A stretch of DNA of 22,534 nucleotides from an uncultured Lachnospiraceae bacterium. Its GTDB lineage: Bacteria > Bacillota_A > Clostridia > Lachnospirales > Lachnospiraceae. Both the position numbers and the translations under genes were made by a program. Positions 14,670 through 22,275 of this stretch are shown one piece after another. The stretch is from contig CAJUQU010000030.1 in the NCBI GenBank assembly GCA_910588595.1, forward strand, positions 1 to 22,534, written 5' to 3'. Positions within the stretch are counted from its first letter, which is position 1; every line of letters begins with the position of its first letter. The notes under the pieces are model-generated. The model did no database searches. It was not told the DNA's origin and saw nothing but the letters and a program-made list of their open reading frames with translations.

Positions 14670-16061
14670 GTGGACATCGTAGTTGTAGGCGGCGGTGCTG
14701 CGGGGATGATGGCGGCGGTCGCAGCGGCGGGAGCACAAAGTGATCCTCCTTCTGCATATAAGGTTTATCTGATCGAAAAAAATGAAAAGCTCGGGAAAAA
14801 ATTGTTCATCACAGGGAAAGGCAGGTGCAATGTGACAAACGCCTGCGAAGTTGAAGATTTTTTTCAGAATGTGATGGAACATGCGAAATTCCTGTACAGT
14901 GCAGTGTATGGATTTGACAATCATGCAGTTATGGACTTTTTTGAGAAAGCAGGCTGCCCGTTGAAAATCGAGAGAGGTCAGCGGGTGTTCCCACGATCCG
15001 ACCACAGCTCTGATATCATCAAAGCGCTGGAACAGGAACTGAAAAGGCTTGGTGTACAGATCCTGCTGAATACAGAGGTGAGGGCAGTCAGGACAATGCA
15101 GCTCGAATCCCAGGGAGATCATGTAAATAGCGATGCCGGAGAGTCCGTTGATAAATATCACAAGAAGAAGCAAAGCAGCAAAAAGAAGCAGACATATCGT
15201 GCAAGGATAACAGGCATTGCCTTATATGATAAAACCACACGGAGAAATTCCGAATTGAACGTCGACAGATTGATCGTAGCGACAGGAGGCTGCTCTTATA
15301 TCCTGACCGGTTCCACAGGCGATGGATATCGGTTTGCAGGGGAATGCGGGCACAGTATCACGCCGACAATGCCGGCGCTTGTGCCATTTTCTGTGAAGGA
15401 GGAGTGGTGCTATAAGCTGCAAGGTCTCTCCCTGAAAAATGTGAAGGTGAGTTTGGAGCTTGACGGAAAACAGATCTATTCCGATCTTGGCGAAATGCTG
15501 TTCACGCATTACGGTGTCAGCGGACCGCTGATCCTGAGTGCGAGCAGTCATTATGTGCATAAGGCATCAAGTGTCTCCGATGGAAAACTTTATATTGACC
15601 TGAAGCCGGCGCTTACCCACGAACAGCTTGACAAGCGGATTCTCAGAGATTTTGACGACAATAAGAACAAACAGTTCAAGAATGTGATCAGCGGTCTGTT
15701 TCCCGCAAAGCTGGTGCCTGTTATGCCTGTTTTGGCGGGGATCGATGCGGACAGGAGAGTCAATGAAGTCACAAGGGAAGAGCGGGAGCGTTTTGTGCAG
15801 ACGATCAAGCACATGGAACTCACGATAACAGGTGTGCGTGATTATGACGAGGCAGTGATCACAAAGGGCGGCGTATCGGTTGGCGAAGTATCACCCTCGA
15901 CGATGGAATCAAAGCTGGTCAAGGGACTGTATTTTGCGGGGGAAGTGCTTGATCTAGATGCGCTTACAGGAGGATATAATCTGCAGATCGCATGGTCTAC
16001 AGGACATCTGGCAGGGATAAGTGCGGTGTCTGGCACAGTGCAGGATGGGAATATTACATAA
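14670..16061 (+). CDS. BaiN/HI0933-like NAD(P)/FAD-dependent flavoprotein
   Basis: This 463-residue protein belongs to the HI0933/BaiN family of FAD-binding oxidoreductases. The Rossmann dinucleotide motif is VVGGGAAGMMAA at 5-16, the family motif KKLFITGKGRCNVTN is at 43-57, and the C-terminal motif GGYNLQIAWSTGHLAG is at 434-449. Some family members have been linked to bile acid reduction, but most lie in housekeeping settings and their reaction is unknown, as here. Translation starts at GTG 14670 with AGAGGAG 9 bases upstream, directly before the Rossmann strand. A Lys/Ser-rich insertion at about 143-176 (including KKKQSSKKKQ) is unusual. The next gene, cmk, is 28 bases downstream. Confidence 0.88.
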   Translation: MDIVVVGGGAAGMMAAVAAAGAQSDPPSAYKVYLIEKNEKLGKKLFITGKGRCNVTNACEVEDFFQNVMEHAKFLYSAVYGFDNHAVMDFFEKAGCPLKIERGQRVFPRSDHSSDIIKALEQELKRLGVQILLNTEVRAVRTMQLESQGDHVNSDAGESVDKYHKKKQSSKKKQTYRARITGIALYDKTTRRNSELNVDRLIVATGGCSYILTGSTGDGYRFAGECGHSITPTMPALVPFSVKEEWCYKLQGLSLKNVKVSLELDGKQIYSDLGEMLFTHYGVSGPLILSASSHYVHKASSVSDGKLYIDLKPALTHEQLDKRILRDFDDNKNKQFKNVISGLFPAKLVPVMPVLAGIDADRRVNEVTREERERFVQTIKHMELTITGVRDYDEAVITKGGVSVGEVSPSTMESKLVKGLYFAGEVLDLDALTGGYNLQIAWSTGHLAGISAVSGTVQDGNIT

Positions 16062-16089
16062 TTTTATGGAAGATAGGAGAAACTAACAG

Positions 16090-16767
16090 ATGAGTAACAA
16101 TATCGCAATCGCAATCGATGGACCTGCGGGGGCAGGAAAAAGCACGATCGCGAAACTGATCGCAAAGAAAAAAGGATACATCTATGTGGATACCGGTGCG
16201 ATGTACCGCGCCATGGCACTGTATCTCATAGAACAGGGGATCGGGGCTGACGATCAGCAGCGCATCAGCGAAGCGGTTCCCGGTGTGGATGTGACGATCA
16301 CATACGAGAACGGCGAGCAGGTCGTGTGGCTCAATGGCAGGAATGTAAATGGTCTGATCCGCACAGAGGAAGTTGGAAAGATGGCGTCTGCAAGCAGCGG
16401 CAATAAAGAAGTGCGCAGAAAACTTGTGGAACTACAGCAGGCGCTTGCCAGGAAGGAAAGTGTGGTCATGGATGGCAGGGATATCGGAACCTGTGTGTTA
16501 CCCGATGCCGATGTAAAGGTCTATCTGACTGCGGACAGCCATGTGAGGGCGGTGAGACGTTACGAGGAGCTCCAGGCAAAGGGACAGGACTGTGACCTTG
16601 AAACGATAGAGAAAGATATCATTGACAGAGATTATCAGGATATGCATCGGGATATCTCTCCGCTGCGTCAGGCTGAGGATGCAGTGCTGCTGGATTCCTC
16701 CCATATGACGATCGAGGAAGTGGCACAGGCGATCATCGGGATGTGTGACGGAGCGCAGGAGGAATAG
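16090..16767 (+). CDS. cmk: cytidylate kinase
   Basis: The enzyme phosphorylates CMP and dCMP with ATP to supply CDP and dCDP. The 225-residue length is normal for the bacterial family. The P-loop GPAGAGKS is at 11-18. The CMP-binding part includes YVDTGAMYRAMA and MDGRDIGT, and the LID region RDYQDMHRDISPLRQAEDA begins at about residue 180. AGGAGA lies 9 bases before the ATG. The gene is followed by ispH after only two bases, and the ispH ribosome binding site (AGGAGGA) lies inside the cmk end, so the two are almost certainly cotranscribed and coupled. Confidence 0.97.
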   Translation: MSNNIAIAIDGPAGAGKSTIAKLIAKKKGYIYVDTGAMYRAMALYLIEQGIGADDQQRISEAVPGVDVTITYENGEQVVWLNGRNVNGLIRTEEVGKMASASSGNKEVRRKLVELQQALARKESVVMDGRDIGTCVLPDADVKVYLTADSHVRAVRRYEELQAKGQDCDLETIEKDIIDRDYQDMHRDISPLRQAEDAVLLDSSHMTIEEVAQAIIGMCDGAQEE

Positions 16768-16769
16768 GC

Positions 16770-17618
16770 ATGGAGGTAGTCGTCACAAAGTCCGCCGGCT
16801 TCTGCTTTGGGGTGAAACGGGCTGTTGAACAAGTGTACGAACAGGTCCATCAGGGCAAAAAAGTGTACACCTATGGATCGATCGCCCACAATGAAACGGT
16901 CGTAAAGGAACTGGAAGAACAGGGTGTGGCTGTGCTGGAGAGCAGGGAGGAGCTTGAGGGACTGACCGAGGGTACAGTGATCATACGTGCGCATGGTATT
17001 CCAGAGGAGATCTACGGACTGCTGGAAGCGAAAGGACTGGAGTACATTGACGCAACCTGTCCGTTCGTGAAGCGGATTCACAAGATCGTACAGGAGCAGT
17101 CTGCGCAGGGGCGGCGCATTATTATTATAGGAAATAGCGGGCATCCTGAAGTAGAAGGGACCAAGGGATGGACAAAAAATCCGGCTGTTGTGATCGAAAC
17201 ACCGGAACAGGCACAGAATTTTGAGGCGAAAAAAGACGAAAAATTATGTATTGTGTCACAAACGACATTTAACTACAAGAAATTTCAAGATTTAGTTGAA
17301 ATTTTTCGAAAAAAAGGTTATGATATAATTGTTGCGAATACTATATGCAATGCAACTGAGGAACGTCAGAGGGAGGCGATCGAGCTGGCAGCCAGAGCTG
17401 ACGTTATGATTGTGATAGGTGGTACTCACAGTTCCAACACACGGAAGCTTTACGAACTATGCCGAAGTGAATGTGAGAATACTTACTATATACAAACACT
17501 GGAAGACCTGCAATTAGAGTTACCTAATTCTGTAGAACTAGTGGGCATCACAGCGGGGGCTTCTACCCCAAACAAAATAATTGAGGAGGTTCAAAATTAT
17601 GTCAGAATTAACTTTTGA
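16770..17618 (+). CDS. ispH: 4-hydroxy-3-methylbut-2-enyl diphosphate reductase
   Basis: IspH (LytB) catalyses the last step of the MEP isoprenoid pathway, making IPP and DMAPP with an iron-sulfur cluster. The three cluster cysteines are visible at Cys12 (SAGFCFGVKRA), Cys97 (DATCPFVKR) and Cys193 (ANTICNATEERQ). The catalytic Glu127 is in GHPEVEG. The 282-residue length is that of the stand-alone enzyme. Its last 20 bases overlap the start of rpsA in another frame. Many Clostridia carry ispH and S1 as one fused protein, whereas here they are separate. An AT-rich block at about 17230-17340 differs in codon use from the rest of the gene and holds a candidate internal promoter. Confidence 0.97.
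   Translation: MEVVVTKSAGFCFGVKRAVEQVYEQVHQGKKVYTYGSIAHNETVVKELEEQGVAVLESREELEGLTEGTVIIRAHGIPEEIYGLLEAKGLEYIDATCPFVKRIHKIVQEQSAQGRRIIIIGNSGHPEVEGTKGWTKNPAVVIETPEQAQNFEAKKDEKLCIVSQTTFNYKKFQDLVEIFRKKGYDIIVANTICNATEERQREAIELAARADVMIVIGGTHSSNTRKLYELCRSECENTYYIQTLEDLQLELPNSVELVGITAGASTPNKIIEEVQNYVRINF
17321..17329 (+). promoter_or_regulatory. candidate extended -10 promoter for rpsA inside ispH
   Basis: TGATATAAT is a perfect TGn-extended TATAAT box, 269 bases before the rpsA start codon. TTGAAA (17296-17301) lies upstream, but 22 bases away, so the extended -10 would have to carry it. The surrounding coding sequence is unusually AT-rich compared with the rest of ispH, as if constrained by a promoter. 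Not proven. Confidence 0.4.
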
Positions 17619-18759
17619 ACAAATGTTAGAAGAATCATTAAAAACTATTCATACAGGAGAGGTAATTGAAGGTACAATCATCGACGTCAAGCCAGATGAA
17701 GCGATCCTTAACATCGGTTACAAGTCAGATGGCATTCTTACACGTAACGAGTACACCAATGAGCCAAATGTTGACCTTACAACGATCCTGAATCCTGGTG
17801 ACAAGATGGAGGTTAAGGTTCTCAAAGTAAACGATGGTGAGGGACAGGTTCTCCTGACCTACAAGAGACTTGCTGCTGACAGAGGCAACAAGAGAATTGA
17901 AGAGGCGTTTAACAACAAGGAAGTATTGACAGCAAAAGTATCACAGGTATTGGACGGCGGTTTGAGTGTAGTGGTAGATGAGGTTCGCATCTTTATCCCT
18001 GCAAGCCTGGTATCAGATGTGTATGAGAAGGATCTGAACAAATATGCCGGACAGGACATAGAGTTTGTGATCAGCGAATATAATCCTAAGAGAAGAAGAT
18101 ACATCGGTGATCGCAAGCAGCTCATCTTTGCAAAGAAAGCTGATATGCAGAAGGAATTGTTTGCAAGGATCAGCGTCGGCGATGTTGTGGAAGGTACTGT
18201 TAAGAACGTCACAGATTTTGGCGCGTTCATCGACCTTGGAGGAGTAGATGGTCTGCTTCATATCTCGGAGATGTCATGGGGACGCGTTGAGAATCCTAAG
18301 AAGGTATTTAAGGTTGGTGAGACATTAAAGGTGCTGATCAAGGATATCGACGGAACAAAGGTTGCACTGTCACTCAAATTCGATGATTCCAATCCGTGGA
18401 AGAGTGCATCAACAAAGTATGCAGTTGGCAATGAAGTGACAGGCAAGGTTGCCAGAATGACTGATTTTGGTGCGTTTATTGAACTTGAGCCGGGTATTGA
18501 TGCGCTGCTGCATGTTTCTCAGATTGCCAAGGAGCATATCGAGAAGCCTTCAGATGTTCTGACAGTAGGGCAGGAAGTTACGGCGAAGGTTGTAGATTTT
18601 AATGAGGAAGGCAAGAAGATCAGCCTCAGCATCAAGGCGCTGCTTGTTCCGGAAGCTAAGGAGACACAGACAGTAGAGACAAAAGGAGATGATTCTGATG
18701 TTGTGTCTGTTGATATTGATGCAGTGATCGCAAAGCAGGAAGCAGAGGATGCTGAATAG
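17599..18759 (+). CDS. rpsA: 30S ribosomal protein S1 (four S1 domains)
   Basis: This 386-residue RNA-binding protein has four S1 repeats, at about 19-90, 107-177, 194-262 and 277-346. The last two carry the clearest motif (VTDFGAFIDLGGVDGLLHIS and MTDFGAFIELEPGIDALLHV). Four domains are usual for Firmicutes, against six in Escherichia coli, so its role in translation initiation may be narrower. An acidic tail ends the protein. The ATG at 17599 has GAGGAGG 9 bases upstream. An in-frame upstream start at 17581 lies before that site and is unlikely. The first 20 bases overlap ispH, suggesting translational coupling, and a second promoter may lie inside ispH. A 14-bp terminator hairpin follows. 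Confidence 0.95.
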   Translation: MSELTFEQMLEESLKTIHTGEVIEGTIIDVKPDEAILNIGYKSDGILTRNEYTNEPNVDLTTILNPGDKMEVKVLKVNDGEGQVLLTYKRLAADRGNKRIEEAFNNKEVLTAKVSQVLDGGLSVVVDEVRIFIPASLVSDVYEKDLNKYAGQDIEFVISEYNPKRRRYIGDRKQLIFAKKADMQKELFARISVGDVVEGTVKNVTDFGAFIDLGGVDGLLHISEMSWGRVENPKKVFKVGETLKVLIKDIDGTKVALSLKFDDSNPWKSASTKYAVGNEVTGKVARMTDFGAFIELEPGIDALLHVSQIAKEHIEKPSDVLTVGQEVTAKVVDFNEEGKKISLSIKALLVPEAKETQTVETKGDDSDVVSVDIDAVIAKQEAEDAE

Positions 18760-18775
18760 ATTTTGAGCGTGTGAT

Positions 18776-18815
18776 AATATGATATCAGAGCATGTTGTTC
18801 TGATATCATATTTGT
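18776..18815 (+). terminator. terminator after rpsA
   Basis: AATATGATATCAGA (18776-18789) and TCTGATATCATATT (18799-18812) are complementary over 14 bp with a 9-base loop, followed by the T-rich TGTTCGTCTTATT. It begins 16 bases after the rpsA stop. The T-run is interrupted. The rest of the gap to cheR shows only a small hairpin (AGCGC/GCGCT at 18832-18845). Confidence 0.75.
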
Positions 18816-18892
18816 TCGTCTTATTGAAAAAAGCGCAGCGGCGCTAAGCGGGAGTGTGCAAGGGAAATATATGAATAGAAAGGGGAATACTC

Positions 18893-19672
18893 ATGGCATA
18901 TGATTATGAATATTTCAAAAAAGAAGTTTTTGCACTGACCAAAATTGATTTGAACGCATACAAAGAAAAACAGATGAAGCGCAGAATCGATACCCTGATT
19001 GCAAAGCACAAAGTGACGGGATATGACAAATTTGTGGCAAGGCTTCGGGATGACAAAGCTGTTTTTGATGATTTTGTAAATTATCTCACGATCAATGTAT
19101 CAGAGTTTTATCGAAATCCTGAACAGTGGAGATTGATGGATAAGGAGATCATACCGGAACTGATCGGCAGGTTTGGCAAGAACCTGAAAGTGTGGAGTGC
19201 AGCGTGTTCAACAGGGGATGAGCCGTATTCGCTCGTGATGGCGCTCTCAAAACATATTCCGCTGAATCAGATCAATATTATAGCAACCGATATTGACAAA
19301 CAGGTGATCGAGAAAGCGAAGGTGGGGTTGTACAACGAAAAGAGCATTGCTGCTGTGCCGGATGATCTGAAAAAGAAATACTTTACGAAAGTTGGACCTT
19401 CTTATCAGATCGCTAATGAGATCAAGGCGAGAGTGCAGTTCAAACAGCACAATCTGTTGAAGGATACATACCCTGACAAGTGTGATCTGATCGTGTGCAG
19501 GAATGTGTTGATCTATTTTACGGAGGAGGCAAAGGATGAAGTGTTCCGCAAATTTAATACTTCGCTGAAGCCGGAAGGAATCCTGTTTATAGGAAGCACA
19601 GAGCAGATCATGAACTACAAAGAAATCAACTATGACAGAAAGAATTCATTCTTCTATATTAAGAATAAATAA
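18893..19672 (+). CDS. cheR: CheR-type protein-glutamate O-methyltransferase
   Basis: CheR uses S-adenosylmethionine to methylate glutamates of chemoreceptors in adaptation. The 259-residue protein has an N-terminal helical domain (about 5-75) with INVSEFYRN at 67-75, standing in for the family's NxTxFFR motif. The SAM-binding motif WSAACSTGDEPYSL is at 101-114. ATDIDKQVIEKA and DLIVCRNVLIYF follow, the latter typical of CheR. It ends with the usual LFIGSTEQI strand. AAAGGGG lies 7 bases before the ATG. No other chemotaxis or flagellar gene is in the window, so it stands alone between terminators. A role in another receptor system cannot be excluded. Confidence 0.93.
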   Translation: MAYDYEYFKKEVFALTKIDLNAYKEKQMKRRIDTLIAKHKVTGYDKFVARLRDDKAVFDDFVNYLTINVSEFYRNPEQWRLMDKEIIPELIGRFGKNLKVWSAACSTGDEPYSLVMALSKHIPLNQINIIATDIDKQVIEKAKVGLYNEKSIAAVPDDLKKKYFTKVGPSYQIANEIKARVQFKQHNLLKDTYPDKCDLIVCRNVLIYFTEEAKDEVFRKFNTSLKPEGILFIGSTEQIMNYKEINYDRKNSFFYIKNK

Positions 19673-19685
19673 GATGGATTTTGAT

Positions 19686-19723
19686 AAAAATTCCAAGGCT
19701 GGTTAAACAGTCTTGGAATTTTT
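19686..19723. terminator. bidirectional terminator between cheR and the exonuclease gene
   Basis: AAAAATTCCAAG (19686-19697) and CTTGGAATTTTT (19712-19723) are perfectly complementary over 12 bp with a 14-base loop. A- and T-runs at the two ends allow use in both directions. The stop codon of the minus-strand gene (19703-19705) lies in the loop, and that gene's last codons form one arm. Confidence 0.9.
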
Positions 19724-20857
19724 GTGATATGCACCCATCATCTCAAAGATGTGGTGCGCGTATAGATTGAAGGCATCACGCTGTGTTTTCAGTTCATCTG
19801 TCAGTTCAAAGAATAAAGCTTTCTCATCATAATCCTTTTTGAAAAACGGAGTAAAAACAATATCCCACTGAGGAAGGTAAGAAGATTTTTTTCTGGTGTA
19901 ACAGTTTCTTGCAGTGGCCTGTGTGCGGTGATCCTTGTCGACAAAGGATGCGACTGCTTTATGGATGGCAATATCTTCTTTTGGCAGATAGTAGTAATCT
20001 TTGTAATTGGAATAGAAGTATTTCAGTTCACCCTCATAAATCGGGACACGGAGTTTGCCGTCTTCTCCACAGCCTGTAAAATAACAGCTGTTAGCACTGT
20101 AAGACATCTCTGTGGGAAGCGGAGTGGGCAGTTTCAGGTTCATGATGATCTCCGAGCACTGTTTCTGATTCACGTCCCTGTAATAGTTTGCCTGAACTTT
20201 TGTGACCTTGACAGGCAGCTGAAAAAGGTCAGGGATCGCAAGGGCAGCAACGATCTCAAGCATTCCCTTTACATCTTCTTCGTTGTGGAGCAGGAGAAAG
20301 TGTTCCTTTTCCGGATCATGGTTCAGGACATACTCGTGATAAATGTCGATCAATTCGCCGCCTGTGTACTGATCCTCTCGGGTTGTGGCGGTGACAAAAT
20401 TTTCAATTGTCTTTTGCTTGCAGTTTGGCAGCTTTAGGAATGACTTGTAAGGGGACAACCGCCTGTAGATATCGATTCCCTCAAAGTCATCAAAGCTGAA
20501 ATGGATATTGTACTGCTGCAGTTTGCTCTGCAGATAAGGGATATCGAACTGATTTCCATTAAAGTGGATCAAATAGCGGTACGGTCTGGCAAATGAGACA
20601 AAAGCGTTCAATACATTGATCTCGTCCTCATAGTTGGTGGCAAGCCATTGAATAGAGCGCCAGCAGGCGGGGCAGTCCGCACGCTTGTCAAGATAAGCGC
20701 ATCCGATCATGTAGAGACTGGAGCTGCGCACGTACAATCCTGTTGTCTCGATATCAAGAAACAGTGTATGTTCTGGTACACATAAATTTTCAATTGGATA
20801 TTTCGGGGATAAGATTCCCAGATCTTTCTGAATGCATTTCATAGCCGTGTTATACAC
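19703..20857 (-). CDS. YprB-like ribonuclease H-fold (DEDD) exonuclease
   Basis: The 384-residue protein carries an RNase_H_2/YprB-type DEDD exonuclease domain at about 30-210. The acidic motifs are LFLDIETTG (Asp35, Glu37), IHFNGNQFDIPYL (Asp105) and LLLHNEEDVKG (His191, Asp195). A C-terminal region of about 170 residues has no recognised domain. The family should cleave DNA or RNA ends, but no precise substrate is known. A CPAC pair at 62-65 within the domain is worth noting. The start is GTG at 20857 with AGGA about 8 bases upstream. An in-frame ATG five codons later has no clear ribosome binding site. The 244 bases between this gene and the LysM gene hold its candidate promoter and an 11-bp direct repeat. 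Confidence 0.85.
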   Translation of the reverse strand: MYNTAMKCIQKDLGILSPKYPIENLCVPEHTLFLDIETTGLYVRSSSLYMIGCAYLDKRADCPACWRSIQWLATNYEDEINVLNAFVSFARPYRYLIHFNGNQFDIPYLQSKLQQYNIHFSFDDFEGIDIYRRLSPYKSFLKLPNCKQKTIENFVTATTREDQYTGGELIDIYHEYVLNHDPEKEHFLLLHNEEDVKGMLEIVAALAIPDLFQLPVKVTKVQANYYRDVNQKQCSEIIMNLKLPTPLPTEMSYSANSCYFTGCGEDGKLRVPIYEGELKYFYSNYKDYYYLPKEDIAIHKAVASFVDKDHRTQATARNCYTRKKSSYLPQWDIVFTPFFKKDYDEKALFFELTDELKTQRDAFNLYAHHIFEMMGAYHKNSKTV

Positions 20858-20909
20858 ATTCCTTTCCTGGTCGTCAGTTTAGAAATCCTGCCAGCGCCGG
20901 GCAGTTCTT

Positions 20910-20956
20910 TAACTTACCATCTATTATAACTTACCATATGCGTGGATCGGTGTCAA
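20910..20956 (-). promoter_or_regulatory. candidate promoter with 11-bp direct repeats before the exonuclease gene
   Basis: TAACTTACCAT occurs twice on the plus strand (20910-20920 and 20927-20937), with a 17-base period. On the minus strand the second copy runs into a perfect TATAAT (20928-20923), and a perfect TTGACA lies at 20956-20951. The two boxes are 22 bases apart, too far for a standard promoter. A 17-base spacing from TTGACA would place the -10 on TAAGTT. The repeats could be operator sites or a spacing variant. Confidence 0.4.
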
Positions 20957-21101
20957 AATATTTGTGCATTTATAAATATGTTTGAGTTGATGAGGATTGA
21001 TTGGGGATTTATCTACAAAGAAATGATAGATGTTTTCCGCAGTCAGCCTGAACAGGGAAGTGTGCGTGCTGACCACGGAAGTGAAAGAGCTGTCGAAATG
21101 G

Positions 21102-22091
21102 TTATTGTGCAGGTATCACAAGGGTCTGGTTGGCAAAGATGGTATAATCTTTCCGAATACGATCTTTGTTGGCGTCATAGATTTTTCTCCACTGCTTCCT
21201 GTCTCCGTAAACTTTCCCGGCAATTTTGGAGAGATTGTCACCGCGCTGTACGACATATGTGTCGGAAATGGATGGCTGCGCTGGAATTGCGGACGTCTCT
21301 GCTGGGATCTCGGGAGCCGGTGTTGTCACTTCGGAAGCTGACGTCTCGGGAACTGCCGGTGCTGTCACCTCGGGAACTGCCGGTGTTGACACCTCGGGAG
21401 CTGGCATCTCAGGAACTGTCAGCGCCGGAGCGGGGACAGCGGCTGCATTTCCGTAGAAAACTTCGGAAAATGCGTCTGATAAGTCGGGTTTTGTCCAGAA
21501 AGCGGCGCTGCCGTCTATCATACCGATTGCAGCCACATCTGACAACTCGTAGGGATAGCCCACGTAAAAGGACCCTACGCCATCAAACAGCTCATCTGCA
21601 TACTCCGGAGACGCATAAACTGTATAGTATGTGCCTGTTTTGCGGTACGCCAGACCTTCGCCGCTGTCTGTCACTTCTTCAACATCAAAATCTGTCTGTC
21701 CGCATACGGCTGTGATCACACTGTCAGTATAAGTCACGGTCAGAATGCTGTCGTCTATGAAAACCTCGCTAAAAATCCAGTTGGCATTGACTTTATAGGT
21801 CCCGCTCAGCTGCATCCCATGGAAGCTTCCGGTGATGTCATATCCCTCGTTATTTTCAAACCAATGTGCGGAGAAGGTCCCGTCTCCTTCTGGAAAGTCC
21901 ATGCGATAGGTTCCTGTAAACGATTCATAGTGATCGCTGGCAAGTGCGATGGTAGTTCCGGTTCCCTGGCGCAGATTGTTTTCCATCTGACCGAAGTACC
22001 AGTAGTATCCGGATGGGCTCACATACATCATCGCTTTCATATTGCCGTCAAGGCTGGTGACATATCTGTCCGCGCCGCTGTTTCTGATCAT
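21102..22091 (-). CDS. LysM-domain protein with N-terminal MORN-like region, 5' end uncertain
   Basis: The readable frame gives 329 residues. The N-terminal half has Gly/Tyr-rich segments like MORN repeats (YYWYFGQMENNLRQGTG, FTGTYRMDFPEGDGTF). A Pro/Ala/Val/Thr/Glu-rich spacer spans about 225-275. The C-terminal LysM domain (YVVQRGDNLSKIAGKVYGD) probably binds peptidoglycan. A wall-binding protein should have a signal peptide, but none is present from the ATG at 22091 and the ribosome binding site there is weak. The same frame stays open upstream to 22220 without ATG, GTG or TTG. A short frame MTVSLFMLTPVRK (22129-22088) overlaps the ATG by ATGA, so a frameshift or decayed N-terminus is possible. 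The spacer is encoded by 24-bp tandem repeats. Confidence 0.7.
   Translation of the reverse strand: MIRNSGADRYVTSLDGNMKAMMYVSPSGYYWYFGQMENNLRQGTGTTIALASDHYESFTGTYRMDFPEGDGTFSAHWFENNEGYDITGSFHGMQLSGTYKVNANWIFSEVFIDDSILTVTYTDSVITAVCGQTDFDVEEVTDSGEGLAYRKTGTYYTVYASPEYADELFDGVGSFYVGYPYELSDVAAIGMIDGSAAFWTKPDLSDAFSEVFYGNAAAVPAPALTVPEMPAPEVSTPAVPEVTAPAVPETSASEVTTPAPEIPAETSAIPAQPSISDTYVVQRGDNLSKIAGKVYGDRKQWRKIYDANKDRIRKDYTIFANQTLVIPAQ
21345..21392. repeat. 24-bp tandem repeat in the Pro/Ala-rich spacer of the LysM protein
   Basis: Two adjacent 24-base units (21345-21368 and 21369-21392) begin CTCGGGAACTGCCGGTG and differ at very few bases. Degenerate copies flank them on both sides. Each unit encodes eight residues of the form E-V-x-x-P-A-V-P on the minus strand. 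The unit preserves the frame, so copy number could vary between strains and change spacer length. Confidence 0.75.
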
Positions 22092-22171
22092 TTCCGCACA
22101 GGTGTGAGCATGAAAAGGGAAACAGTCATGAATGATCTGTAATGAAATAATATATATTTTTGCAAAAATTA

Positions 22172-22200
22172 GTGAAATTTTATCAAAAAAATAGTATAAT
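22172..22200 (+). promoter_or_regulatory. promoter of the rnf operon
   Basis: GTGAAA (22172-22177) and a perfect TATAAT (22195-22200) are separated by 17 bases in a very AT-rich stretch. Transcription would start near 22207, about 70 bases before the rnfC start codon. Confidence 0.6.
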
Positions 22201-22213
22201 GGACATAAATATA

Positions 22214-22248
22214 TTTGATGTCAGGACTGTCTGACAGGAATCATCAAA
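22214..22248 (+). promoter_or_regulatory. structured leader of the rnf operon
   Basis: TTTGATG (22214-22220) and CATCAAA (22242-22248) are inverted repeats. Inside them TGTCAG (22219-22224) and CTGACA (22231-22236) can form a second stem with loop GACTGT. Both together would give a bulged hairpin just after the predicted transcript start. No T-run follows. The function is unknown. Confidence 0.4.
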
Positions 22249-22275
22249 ATCAAAAAAGGAAAGAAGGAGCGGAAG

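Noticed and set aside
14670..16061. Bile acid reduction gene (baiN) by name
   Set aside because: No other bai gene is near and the neighbours are housekeeping genes, so only the family name is kept.
20942..21715. 257-codon open frame on the plus strand opposite the LysM gene
   Set aside because: It has an Arg/Leu/Ser-rich shadow composition, no ribosome binding site, and starts in the exonuclease promoter region. The minus-strand frame has a recognisable LysM domain.
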